In this document: piece by piece, positions 45,497 to 56,627 of the stretch
How the letters are laid out: each line of letters starts with the position of its first letter
How positions within the stretch are numbered: position 1 is the stretch's first letter
From: Lepas anatifera
Taxonomy: Eukaryota; Arthropoda; Thecostraca; Lepadidae
DNA length: 64,000 nt
Reading direction: 5' to 3'
NCBI GenBank assembly: GCA_034440635.1
Contig: JAOTON010001048.1
Coordinates: forward strand, 129,001-193,000
The notes under the pieces: generated by a model
What the model saw: only the letters and a program-made list of their open reading frames with translations
Databases searched by the model: none
What the model was told of the DNA's origin: nothing
Made by a program: the position numbers and the translations under genes

Positions 45497-45761
45497 GGCC
45501 AACCAACGTTTCTTTCCCATCGTGTTTGCTTTGTCCGTTTTACTGTAGCCTTAAATTGAAAACAGCTTAAAGTTAATGTCTGGTATATTTACACCGGACA
45601 GTTCTTTACTTCATGCCTTGTCAACGATGGCCAGATTTTAACACTATTTTCAGTAATCACTGTTACACATGAGATTGGGGATTCTATTTGCATGACATTA
45701 CATCTGAGGAAGACCAACAGAGGAGATTTGCTGTCAGACTCTGTGGGCCTGTACAAAAATA

Positions 45762-46581
45762 TTAACACGCGCATTGACGAGGTCTGAGCCACCTTCGCTT
45801 TGATGGGGGGGGGGCGGGTACCCGCCGCCCCCCTTAGATCTCAAGAAGTACGCTAGGTAGCGAAAAACAGTAAACGGTGTTGAGTAGCCCATCCACTTCT
45901 CCATCGAAAATATTCCGACAATTTTTTTGTCAGGTCACATTTAAAATCACTAGAGGTCAAAACATGCCTTCATAGGGATAACATGTAAATGAAGGTTTTC
46001 GGTCATTAAATCTGAACAAGTAAAGATAGAGAAAAACAATTGAAACTATATGAATCCTCCGAGCAAGCCGAATCGAATGATTTATAATATGAACTTGTTA
46101 GGTCAAATCAAGGATTTGACCTGACCTGAGGTCAGGTCAAGGTTAAATTAAATGAAATGCATATCATTAGAATTGCAAGGACAATGCAAATCTAATGCAG
46201 TTAAAATAAATTCTCTATCTCCATCCGTTTCTAAGTTATTTAGTTAAATCCATTTTCCCATGTATTTCCAATGGAGAGGTCATGCCTCGCACCTAACCTT
46301 AGGTCATCGATATAGAAAATACCGGAACACGTTTTTGAGAACTCGGTGTGTCCATTATGTGATATGAGTTTCAATCGGATAAGTTCACCCTGTTCCGACT
46401 TATGCTATCTTAAACTTTTTTCGAGGTCAGGTCACTTGACCTGTACTGGCGACCTGACCTGAGATGACCTAACCTTAGAATTTTTACAAAAGTTGTAAAA
46501 ATGATGAGGGAAAAGGCATGCCAAGTACGGCGAAAAACCCGAGGGGCGGGGGTACCTGCCCCCCGTCAATGCGCGTGTTAA
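45762..46581 (+). mobile_element. TTAA element, type 2, copy 2
   Basis: TTAA at 45762-45765 and 46578-46581 with exact inverse ends CACGCGCATTGACG and CGTCAATGCGCGTG. The 820-bp body is rich in AGGTCA/TGACCT. It contains a perfect palindrome at 46116-46140 with 12-base arms around one G. Non-coding. Confidence 0.9.
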
Positions 46582-46795
46582 ATATGGATTTCAAGGTCAT
46601 TCAGCGGCAAGAGTCTCTGTACTACAAGCCATATTCAGTTTGCTTTTTGGCATGATATTGCCCAGAAAATCCGAGCAAAAGCTAGAGAACTCACGGAGGG
46701 TTCAACAACCGAACACGGCAATGAACAACGTATCCATAAACCTAGCACTGGGTATATTTCCGATCTCAAGCTGGATGAGAGGTGCACTCGAGTCA

Positions 46796-47251
46796 TTAAA
46801 GGGAATGTGGTACCTTTATAACGTGATTTTAAGTGAGATAGCCAGGTTGTAAAGCATGCCGGAAAACCCGGTACTCAATACATAATTTGTCTTGAAACTC
46901 AAAATTTCCATGGAGAAAAGCTAAAAACCTACCTGAAATGTGCCCCAAATGTACCCCAGCCAGGCAGCCTCAGTTGTCAGCTGTTGATGTGACAACAGCG
47001 CTGACGTCACGGTGAGGAATTAACCAACTGGAGCCCTTGAAGCTTATTGAATATGGTAGTAGTTGCCAGGTCATGACGTCATCCACAGGCAGGTATTTAT
47101 TTTTCATTCTAGAGGATTATTTTAAAAATAAAATTATTGAGCTCATTGTATATTTTCACAGAAATCATGAACATTTCCATGACTTTCGGCTAACAATACC
47201 CCTAATTACACTAAATTCCTGGATTCGACCAAGGTGCCACATCCCCTTTAA
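46796..47251 (+). mobile_element. Short TTAA element, type 6, copy 3
   Basis: TTAA at 46796-46799 and 47248-47251, ends AGGGAATGTGGTACC and, inverted, AGGGGATGTGGCACC. 456 bp, like its relatives. It lies 59 bases before the coding exon at 47311, so it would be intronic there. Confidence 0.85.
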
Positions 47252-47310
47252 CAGTATGTGGAGGGCTGCATTTGGTGGTGTCGACTGCGGACTTTTCTGT
47301 TTCGCCCCAG

Positions 47311-47447
47311 GGTGGCGCCGGTGCCAATGACTGCGCTCTCGGAGAGTCCGCCGTGCGGAGGGTTCGAGGAGCCGGGCTGGAGCCCGCCGGCCGTCTCCCT
47401 CCTCAGTCACAGCCTCAGCGACGGCGAGCTGCTCCTCAGCAGTCAAG
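47311..47447 (+). CDS. Internal coding exon of an unrecognised gene
   Basis: A 137-base exon follows a pyrimidine-rich CCCCAG acceptor. It carries 45 complete codons with one extra base at each end, so introns before and after are in matching phase. It reads VAPVPMTALSESPPCGG, then FEEPGWSPPAV and SLLSHSLSDGELLLSSQ, and ends at AAG before GTGGGT. Composition (CpG-rich, serine/proline, SxSDGELLLS) looks like real protein rather than repeat. A resemblance to the serine-rich C-terminal part of the ciliary protein TALPID3 crossed my mind, but only from memory and weakly. The 5' splice site region is the first unit of the 31-bp minisatellite that follows. Confidence 0.6.
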
Positions 47448-48110
47448 GTGGGTACAGTCTGTCTCCTCAGCAGTCAGGGAGGGTACAGTCTGTCTCCTCA
47501 GCAGTCAAGGTGGGTACAGTCTGTCCCCTCAGCAGTCAAGGTGGGTACAGTCTGTCCCCTCAGCAGTCAAGGTGGGTACAGTCTGTCCCCTCAGCAGTCA
47601 AGGTGGGTACAGTCTGTCTCCTCAGCAGTCAGGGAGGGTACAGTCTGTCCCCTCAGCAGTCAAGGTGGGTACAGTCTGTCCCCTCAGCAGTCAAGGTGGG
47701 TACAGTCTGTCCTCTCAACAGTCAAGGTGGGTACAGTCTGTCCCCTCAACAGTCAAGGTGGGTACAGTCTGTCTCCTCAGCAGTCAATGTGGGTACAGTC
47801 TGTCCCCTCAGCAGTCAAGGTGGGTACAGTCTGTCCTCTCAACAGTCAAGGTGGGTACAGTCTGTGCTCTCAACAGTCAAGGTGGGTACAGTCCGTCCCA
47901 TCAGCAGTCAAGGTGGGTACAGTCTGTGCTCTCAACAGTCAAGGTGGGTACAGTCCGTCCCATCAGCAGTCAAGGTGGGTACAGTCTGTCCTCTCAGCAG
48001 TCAAGTTGGGTACAGTCTGTCCCCTCAGGAGTCAGGAAGGGTATAGTCTGTGCCTTCAGCATCCGGGTGAGAAGGTACACTCTGTCCTCTCAGCAGTCAG
48101 GGTGATAACT
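47448..48110. repeat. 31-bp minisatellite carrying the exon's 5' splice site
   Basis: About 21 units near GTGGGTACAGTCTGTCCCCT followed by CAGCAGTCAAG (31 bp). The CAGTCAAG|GTGGGT junction of the exon at 47311 is contained in each unit, so the array multiplies that donor. The unit also has a TCTGTCCCCTCAG acceptor-like stretch. No unit has a stop in any plus-strand frame, which explains three overlapping frames of 232-277 codons. Those frames are not independent genes. Confidence 0.93.
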
Positions 48111-48735
48111 ATTAGGTGCCATCTGTTTCCTCAGCTTGCAGAGTAGGTACCTACAGCTCGTTTGTCAGCCGCCATTGGTCTAAGCTGTTAATACAGGGAT
48201 ATGCCTCGTTCCGTTCTGCAAATACAACACCAGAGTAGTTTACACGCTTTCGACGGGCACATAGAAACCAGACTACGGCAGAAGGCATTTGGAAACCGAG
48301 TTCCTTCGGTGCCAGGCTTAAATTCTTCTTCGGGGCAAGTGGCGAAATTGAGCTACGGGACCTGTAGCTTTTGCTTTCTTTTTTAACACAGCTTTTGTCT
48401 TTTAAGAACATCAAGTCGAACGTTCAGACTGCATTCTCCACGCTCCCCTTGCCTTGACGCGCGCTCGGCAGCCACACCACGGAACGCATCTGTACGCCGC
48501 TGTATAGCGGGCTGGCAAACCGGCAAAACGCTTAAAATTTATACATTTCATACTATTGATGCCGTATTGACGGAAACGTTGTATATGTGGCTTGTTGGCG
48601 GGTCAAACGATCTTTGGGATCGCTTTTGCCGTACCCTTAACGGCTTAGTGCCTCCCTCCGACCCTAAGCCATAAAAATTGGCCACTCGTTTGAAAGCCTG
48701 CAATGAGGCAAATCTTGTCAAATAGACAGGTCAGC
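48111..48735. other. No gene recognised
   Basis: Sequence after the minisatellite, probably intron of the gene at 47311. A CpG-rich patch at 48430-48520 stands out, but no exon is supported. Confidence 0.3.
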
Positions 48736-49187
48736 TTAATGGGAGTGTCTCACTTTTATAATGGGTTTTTAACTGAGATAGCAGTTTTCTAGAGTGTGTC
48801 AGCAAACCAATATTGATATATTTCATCTCACCCAAAACCCACTCTCTGTATAAAACTTCCGCACACTTTAAAGTTCACAGGAGGAGGCTTACTACCATAT
48901 TTCAAACCATGAAGAATCATTTTCCATCTGGCAGCGCATAACACGCGATAGATGCTGACAAATGATATGCCCACCCATGCAATCATACATGTCGCAAGCC
49001 GCCGCAAGCTGCCAGATTCGTGATTTCACGAGATGCTTTGGTCAAGCCAGCGTAGTAAGACAAAAGGTGATGTCTTTGTTTTGAGCGATTGGGGGCTGAA
49101 ACAAAATGTGGTTGCCTGATTTTCAGACCTATCTTGTCCCTACAATGTCCCTTTTAGAATTTCGACAATGTGGTCTATTTTCTTTAA
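48736..49187. mobile_element. Short TTAA element, type 7, copy 2
   Basis: TTAA at 48736-48739 and 49184-49187; 452 bp. Starts TGGGAGTGTCTCACTTTTAT; resembles 42419-42945 and, in length and border, type 6. Non-coding. Confidence 0.6.
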
Positions 49188-49534
49188 AGGGACATAGTCG
49201 CAATTCTGGTATTCTTGTTTTTTTTATTTTCACCATGATACCGTTAATCATTTTTTGTTCTTCCGGAAAATTTTGGGAGTTCACTCCAGTACTATTAAAA
49301 TTTGTTAACGGTTCGCGTAAAAGGCTGGAACCTCCTCTTCATCTTAATTTTGTCAATATTTTTTTAAGTTTTGAAAATATTTTTTACGTATAATTTTCTG
49401 TTCTTCTCTTGGTATTTGAAGTTATTTTGCTTTCACTTAGCCTCGGAGTTGTGTAAAATTTACCGAATTGTCCAAAAATTACCTTTAGGTAATAAATCAG
49501 AAAACTTTTAACAATGGCCAGATGGCGTGTGACA
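49188..49534. other. No gene recognised
   Basis: AT-rich sequence. A 95-codon frame (49106-49393) overlaps the end of the type 7 element and is low complexity. Confidence 0.3.
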
Positions 49535-49622
49535 GCGGTGGTCTAGTGGTATCAATTTCTCACGGAAGCACGGGATCTAGTGGTTCTCACACGGGAAGCA
49601 CGGGCTCGAATCGAGGATGAGG
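49535..49622 (+). other. tRNA-like relic with an internal duplication
   Basis: GCGGTGGTCTAGTGGTATCA resembles a tRNA A-box region and GGGCTCGAATCGAGG a B box. Between them CTAGTGGT...CACGG-type sequence (CTAGTGGTATCAA... and CTAGTGGTTCTCACACGG) appears twice, so a normal cloverleaf cannot form. A tRNA pseudogene or SINE head is the likely explanation. Confidence 0.45.
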
Positions 49623-50806
49623 CAGTTTTACTGTAATAACCAATTTTAAGATTTTCTGCCTGCTTGTTCTATACGTACAACTGGAAATAGATGGAGAAGC
49701 TACTCTAAGGACAGATTCTTCTGGTTATCCCTTCGCCCGGGTAGGTGAGGAATGGGGGAGGACATGAACGCCTAAGATTTTTTCAATGTGACTGGGATGG
49801 CTCATTTGTAAATATATGTAAACTGGGATCAGCTTTGGTTTCCTGCCCCCTCCGATGCTTCCCAATCCGTCGTAAATTTTTCCATTGGAGACTACTGCCC
49901 CTCTGTTTTTTTACCGTTTGGAGAGGCTGTTCAGCTTTCAAGAGTGTCTTTTATGCGCTTTGCTGAATGCCACCATGGAACCCCGACCGGTCTTTGTGCC
50001 ATCCAGGAACCAGAAACCGACCCGATAAAGAAAGCAGGGTTGGCTACTTCTGTTGAGTTTCATGATTCTGCAATGGTATCACCCCACCCTCTCCCCAAAC
50101 CCATGGTCTAGATCCTTCTTTGGGAGTGTCTTTCTTCATAAATATATTTAGTTTGGGTATGTTTAAAACAATATTCAGTGAGGTCTCGTCTGCTGTGATT
50201 GTGCGCTTGTGATATCTTATTTGTACTTTTATTTGTGGGTGGCTCATGAACACAAAACCGAAATAAGCCTTTGTGGCCTGCAAAAATGGGCAACGGAAAT
50301 TTAAATAGTATCATTGCCTTTGCAGGCATACATTTCTTGACCATTAAAAAATCTAAATTCGCCACATCAAAGACTCAAAATATTTTAGTTACGGATAGCA
50401 GACGAAATGCTCATCAACGAGACCGGAGCAGCGGCATTCTCGTGGTCCGTAAAACCATAGAGATCACCTATTACTACTAGAGAGGAACTGCCAATCAAAA
50501 TCCTTATACCCGGTTGAAGAAAATTGAAGCTGAAATCTGGTTTTTATTAAGTCAAAAATATCATTTTCAGGCGCTCGTGCACTTGATATACGTCATTCCC
50601 AGCGGAAAATTTCATCAAATTTTCGGTAGGAGGCTTAAGAATACCACACCTAATTAATAAATTATTCAAATGTATAGTGTCCTTTTTACGTTTTCCTTTA
50701 AAACATACCTATTCCATTTACGCGGCCATGATCACTATCGCACCTGCCCCGTCAGACGTATGTTAACTCTTCGTCGTCCTTCATCGTCTCCATCATATGT
50801 TTGTGG
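49623..50806. other. No gene recognised
   Basis: AT-rich sequence ahead of the 2-kb hAT element. Frames up to 114 codons match nothing I recognise, and no repeat structure is apparent. Confidence 0.3.
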
Positions 50807-50814
50807 GACGAATA

Positions 50815-52824
50815 CAGAGGTGCAGAAACTTGCCAACTCGGCTACCGGAGTTTGTGACACATTTACGAAAATTGAGGTGCATAATTGTGACAAAATAGCG
50901 ATCCTGACTGTATGGCTCAAGATCAAACCCCATATTTTCGAAATAGAGAATGAAGCGTGTAGCGAATATTTTAACTTAGCAGCTCTGTTCTTCAATTGCA
51001 CAGCGTACCATTAGTAATACAATATTGGTACTGTGTTCAGTTTCTACTAAAACGAGGGACCCCCGCTGCAGAAAACCCGCAAACCGCTGTCACAGTTGCC
51101 AGATTTTAACATGCAGCCCAATGGGGCTGATTGTTAGTAGTTTGCAGAAAGTCGCCTAGATACCGGAAATGTGACAGTCAATTTTTTCGAGAAATACACG
51201 ATTGGGGGCATATTTAAGGCATTAACGATAACGCAGATACTTTATTAAGTACTTCTCTGTCCATTTTTTCAGGTTAAATCATATTTACAGTTTGAGTGTC
51301 TTCGATTTATTGGCCCCTATTTCTTCGAATTTAGTATTAAGTACGCCTAAAAGCTACTAATAAAAGTACTAAGTCAGTGAGAAAATAAACATAGCTGGGC
51401 AGCAATTCTACTTAAACTACGCAACAGCGACAAGACAAGTTAGAAATGTTTATGTTGTGATGTAGAGCCTGACAAAAATTTAAACAGGCGGGAAGCCACT
51501 TATTTTGAGGGCATATTCATTAGGTATATTTAAGATAAGTGCAGGCTAAAACTAGCTAGAATAAATATTGCTGCTCATGGCTAATCTAAGATGAATGTAG
51601 GCTATTGTAAGACTGATGCACTTTCCCATATTAAGCTTGGTTTTTCATTCCTTAGCCTGCTTGTGCCTTAGTTTATTTGTGCCCTAGATTGGTTAGATAG
51701 ATTTGGAGCTGGAGGAAGTTAGGAGAGTTGGTGCCAGCAACAGGCTGGCAACAACAGTGATTCAGGTGAGTTTTCATGATCAAACTATCATATCAATATT
51801 GTACAGATAGCAAATGTGTGCTAATGCAGTCCTCCACAAAGTGTTAACACCCACACTGGAGAGGGGCCTGGAACTAACGTGCACTGGAGGGGGCCGAGTA
51901 GACCCCCTTCTTATCTCAGAAAATCACAGCAAATCTCAGAAAGAAATAGACTTCGAAAAACGCTTGCTGGGGGTGTTGCTTACTACCAGTGGTGGTAAGC
52001 AACGCACAGGACCTGAACTGCATGGAGTTAAAGCAGGATTTTGACTACACTGGATCTTTCTTTGGTATGTGAATTCCAATACCTCTGTACCTATTAGGGC
52101 AATAGACATAATTTTACATCTATGAAGGCTAGTTGCCTCAGAGTTTTTACTGCAAAAAGGAATGACCAGGCAGGTGATGATCGTGAGTGGGATGCAAATT
52201 TTAAGCATTTGACGTGTTTACAAAAATGCTACCTAAGGTCCACTTTACCAACACATTTTAGGTAGATTCAAATACTATGTTGACATTGACATTTTTTCCC
52301 TTTTGTAGATATGTGAGATAGAAGTTTAGTGGGAGGGGGAAGCTGTGGTTAGGGTTCCCACTTGTGTGTACATGTACGCTCCCATTAATAGGTATGTTCC
52401 CAATAATGACTATTTTCATGATAATTGCTACATGTTATCATGTGGAAAAGTACCATAATTGGAAACACTCCTTCCAAAAATGGAAACTTCTTCAAAAAGG
52501 AAATGCATGTCATTGGGGGAAACTGCAGTCAGAGTTGCCAATAATAGTTATGACCCCAATACTGGAAAAAATGACCCATAATTGGAAATTTTCCTTCCAA
52601 AAACAAAAACATGATCTATAAATGAAAACTCAGTTTACTACTTTCATGCTGTAATGGTTTGGTGCTAGAACCTTATCTGGTGCAAAAAGTAAGGGACAGG
52701 TAGAGGACATTCAGCATATTGGAAATAGTGTTCGAGTATGCAATTATTATTTCCAGCTCTGTGTGACAGAGGAGGCATACGTCGCATTGAGTTTGTGACA
52801 GCCAGCATACTTTCTGCACCTCTG
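50815..52824 (+). mobile_element. 2.0-kb hAT-like element, copy 1
   Basis: Ends CAGAGGTGCAGAAA on both sides, inverted, and exact flanks GACGAATA at 50807-50814 and 52825-52832. 2010 bp. A second copy in opposite orientation is at 58732-60744. Interior frames are short and not transposase-like, so it is non-autonomous. It includes a piece related to the left end of the type 4 TTAA element (about 51840-51960). Confidence 0.93.
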
Positions 52825-52832
52825 GACGAATA

Positions 52833-53987
52833 TTTCTTAGACCATTTTTGAAAATTTCGGTAGGTGAGGAAGGGGTCATATAATACAGTTTTCTTGGGTC
52901 AAGCTGTATCTTCGAAAATATTCCTATGATATTTATAAAGCAAGTTTATTTGAAAGCTTCTTTATTTCTTATCTATTATATCTACTATTTTCTTTTCGGT
53001 TCGAAGAAAACCATATACTTATTGTAAAAGTGAAACAAAGTCAACATTTTCAGCATGCCCCCACTACTGGATAAGTTATTACCGGTCACGGGGAAGTGTT
53101 AGTGCACGAATATTGTCTTATAAAACTGATCTAAAACATGTACTAAACGTCAGAAATATTTTGTACCGGGACAACGTCAGTGGTACTGGTTGGTGTTGGT
53201 CTTCGGTTGTACTAGTCCACCTTGAGTCCCCTTTTCTCGTGTTGTGTTTTGGTTCTCCTCTTCTCAGAGTGCGGTGTTGTTTTCCTCTGTCTAGTGGTCC
53301 GCTTTACCATCGTGGACCAAACAATTTTATGTTCAGTAATCGGTGTTATATTGAACTGAAATTAGATTGTTTATTTAAATTCATACCCATGCTGTCTGTA
53401 TGAAGACAAAATAGCACACACCAGGAAAATCGTGCTAGGCCGAAACAACGCCGATCCATTCTGGGCCTGAATCAAAGTCCTTAAGTCACTGTCAGTCTTC
53501 AGTGGTCGCCAGAGACCACAGGAGATGCGTCCGCTCGGGCAGTCGAGTCAGAAGTCGTCCCCAGGGGTGAAATTTGTGGCTTTGTTCAGGCAAACAGATG
53601 ATGGATTGATGATAGTCCAGCTACCACTTCTTCGTACACCAGTACGTACACAGTACTTTTTCCCCGACATAGTACTTGTACCATGGTACCATGACGTACC
53701 GTGGCACGCCTGCTTGAGAGGACCTCCTAATTACATACCCGTGGCAATAGATTGTAAATTACAAGGCCATCTAATATCGATGTATGTATGCTGGTCACGG
53801 CCCGCTGATATTGAAAGTGACGCACAATGACAGGAAAGCCATCTAAAAGAAAGAACCCTGAGCAGGCACAACACTGCCGAGCCGACTAATAGTGAAACAG
53901 AACTGCCGATGTAAACTGGGGAGCAATGTACAACGTATTTCTTACAATGTGACCAAGCTGCGAAAAAATCACCGACGTAACTTCGAA
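52833..53987. other. No gene recognised
   Basis: AT-rich sequence, with a cluster of GTAC motifs at 53640-53700. No exon or transposon end is supported. Confidence 0.3.
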
Positions 53988-54505
53988 ATTTCATTTCATT
54001 TCATTTCATTTATTCAGGCTTATCAGCAACAGGTATGTGAAAACCCAATTACAGCTGAAGTCATGCAATAAAACAGCACACCAATGACTATTTACAATGC
54101 AACCGTGTAACAATGTAATGCAACCTATTCCTGCAACAGTAATATAAAAGACTCGATATAAAATATACACGAAGCTATGAATATGAAGCAAATGAAAATA
54201 CATCAGAAACACTGCAATACATTAAGACATGAAAAACGGCATAAAATAAGATAAGAAGCCTAAAATGGATGAGCTTTAACATATTTCCTCACCCTGGCTC
54301 TAAAACTACTAAAGGTCGACGCGTAGGGGTCTGCCTCGGGACAGCGTCCAAGATGGCCATTAAAAGCAATCGCTGCCCTGCGAAATAAGCCTCTTTTGAC
54401 GGTCTCCACACGAGGCAGGGAAACATGTAAAGGTGGCTTTGCATCCCCTGGTTCGCCGCTGAGGTACATGTTTTATTTGTTAAATTTTTCAGCATTAGTA
54501 CATGG
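53988..54505 (-). pseudogene. 3' end of a LINE: last codons, 3' UTR and ATTTC tail
   Basis: On the minus strand a frame ending at 54260 reads LHVSLPRVETVKRGLFRRAA, then IAFNGHLG and VRKYVKAHPF. This matches the usual last residues of CR1/Jockey-type LINE proteins ('R...T...KRxFxYxAAxxWNxLP...SxFKxxxKxxL'). About 250 bases of 3' UTR follow, ending in tandem GAAAT (ATTTC on the plus strand, 53988-54010), a short-repeat tail typical of these LINEs. The upstream part is missing. Confidence 0.65.
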
Positions 54506-54695
54506 TTCACAAAAATTATTAATCAATTAAATTAAAAAAGTCAATTTACAATTATTAAATTAATTTTTTGTGTCGTGGATTCTCAATTCGTTCTCTGCAC
54601 CGAATTGTTACGCCGATCTTTGGGTGGCGACTGTCGACAACCCTTGGCTTATTTCACACGCGTGCTGAAGGTATTCTGCGAATTAAGGCTCCATC

Positions 54696-56192
54696 CAGGG
54701 GCGCAGTCAGGGGGGGGCACCTTGCGATAAAACTGTTGTTTGACAGTTTGGTGCCTTTTTGGTCAGCTAGGGCATTCTGTCGCCTTTACAAGCACCCGGG
54801 AACAGTATAGGCACGTAATCTATTTCCAGCTATTGCCTCATTGTCGCTCATAATCGTACGGGCAAAGCTAATCTGGCGCCCCTTGAGCTCATCTGGTGCC
54901 CACTGAGCTGGTCGTGGCCCCTTGAGCTGATTATGTGCCCTCTAAGCTAATCTGGTGCCCCCTGAGTCAATCTGGTGACCACTGAGCAAATTATTGTGCC
55001 TCTTGAATCCATATTATGCTCTGTGAGCTAGTCTGATGCCTCCGAACTTGCCTGGGGCCCTATTAGCTGTTTTAGTGCCCCTTGAGCTGATCTTGACCCA
55101 CTGAACTGATCTCATGCCTCCCAGAGTTGATCTACTGTCCCCTGAGCCAATATGGTGCCTCTTGAGCTGATCAGGTGTCTCCTGAGCTGTTCGTTGATGT
55201 CTCCTTAGATGATCCTGTGCACCGTGAGCTGATCACGTGTCCTCTAAGCTAATCTGGTGCCCCCTAAGTCAATCTGATGGCCCTGAGAAAATCTGTGTGC
55301 CTCTTGAACGTATATTATGCTCTCTGAGCTAGTCTGAGGCCTCCGAGATTGCCTGATGCCCTATTAGCTGTTTTAGTGCCCCTTGAGCTCATCTGGTGCC
55401 AACTGAGCTGGTTTTGGCCCCTTGAGCTGATCACGTGCCCTCCAATCTGGTGCCCCCTGAGTCAATCTGGTGAACACTGAGCAAATAAGTGTCCCTCAGC
55501 AACGTATAGTATGCTCTCTTAGCTAGTCTGATGCCTCCGAGATAGCATGGTGCCCTATTAGCTGTTTTAGTGCCCTTTGAGCTGATCTGGCCCCCTGGAC
55601 TGATCTCATGCCTCCTGGAGCAGATGTATTCCTCCCTGAGTTGAACTAATGCCGCCTTGATTGATCTGGTGCCTCATGAATCATTATTTTGCCTCCTCAA
55701 CCCCTCAAATGCCCTCTGAGCTAGTGTGGTGGCCCCTGAGCTAATATGGTGCCCTTTAAGCTGACCTGGGTCTCCTGGGTTGGTTACGTGATTTCCTAAG
55801 CCGCTCTAAAGCTCTGAACTGAGCTGGGCCTACAGAGGCTGATAAGGGCCCCCTGAGCTTATTTGGGTCCCGAGCTGGTTTGGGACCACTGATCTGATTC
55901 CTTCTCCCCGAAGCTGATCTGGTGCCCTTTGGGCCAATCTGGTGTCCTATTGGCCGACCTGGTGTCCCCTGGGCAGCTCTGGGGCTCCTAGACTGAATGG
56001 GCCCCGGCCTGGTTAGGGATCCCTGAGCTGATATAGTGCCTCTGACTTGATCTTGCCCCTTGGCCTGACTTGAGGTCCCTGAACTGATCTGGCGCCCAAG
56101 AGCGGATCTGGGTTTTGGGGGTGCCCTGAACTGGTATGGGCCCTGGGGGCATCCTGAGCTGGTCTGAGCGCTGAGCTTGTGAGAGCCCTTTA
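54696..56192. repeat. Array B, third locus, inverted, with hAT-like end
   Basis: Starts CAGGGGCGCAGTCAGGGG at 54696. The unique block follows (about 54740-54880, inverse of 12335-12420), then a long run of GAGCTGATCTGGTGCCCC-like units with partial higher-order repetition (54880, 55215, 55390). The array ends where TTTAACCCTCGCCCCGTGGG begins at 56191, the left end of a truncated TTAA element. The 176-codon minus-strand frame here is repeat translation. Confidence 0.85.
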
Positions 56193-56260
56193 ACCCTCGC
56201 CCCGTGGGGGGTGTTTGAACACCCCCTCGGGTTTTTCCGGCACGAATTTGAGGGTGAGGG
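56192..56260. mobile_element. Left end of a TTAA element, truncated
   Basis: TTAA followed by CCCTCGCCCCGTGGGG and CCCCCTCGGGTTTTTCCG, like the ends of type 1/3 elements. No body or right end follows. 56260-56600 shows nothing else. Confidence 0.6.
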
Positions 56261-56627
56261 TGAGTAACGTCAATCTCTCGAAGCAATGGGGAGGTTATTT
56301 CAAGTAATGGGTCGCAATATGTTTTTGAACATGCGAGTGAATGGCTTTAGCAACGACAGAGGTTGAGCCAAAGGTGTTAGTTTAGAATATTGAACTCATG
56401 GAGTGCGTGAACAAGACTGCCTGCCACCGCCAAAGCTGGGGACCTTGAAATGTATTATTTAGAATTTATAATTTTGTTGCAAGTTAACCGAGTGTCAGCT
56501 TTGCTTACGTTACAGAACAGACAGGACAGACAAGTATTTTTATTTCGGACTCAGTAAGTGGGTACCGTTCCATGTTATAACAGCAGAAACGTCAGATCCT
56601 AACCAAAACTACAAACATCTTCCACGC

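Noticed and set aside
47258..48146. Three overlapping plus-strand frames of 232-277 codons as separate genes
   Set aside because: They share the real exon 47311-47447 and otherwise translate a stop-free 31-bp satellite in three registers.
55756..56286. 176-codon minus-strand frame
   Set aside because: Lies within array B and the start of a TTAA element; similar frames occur in the other array B copies only because the unit lacks stops.
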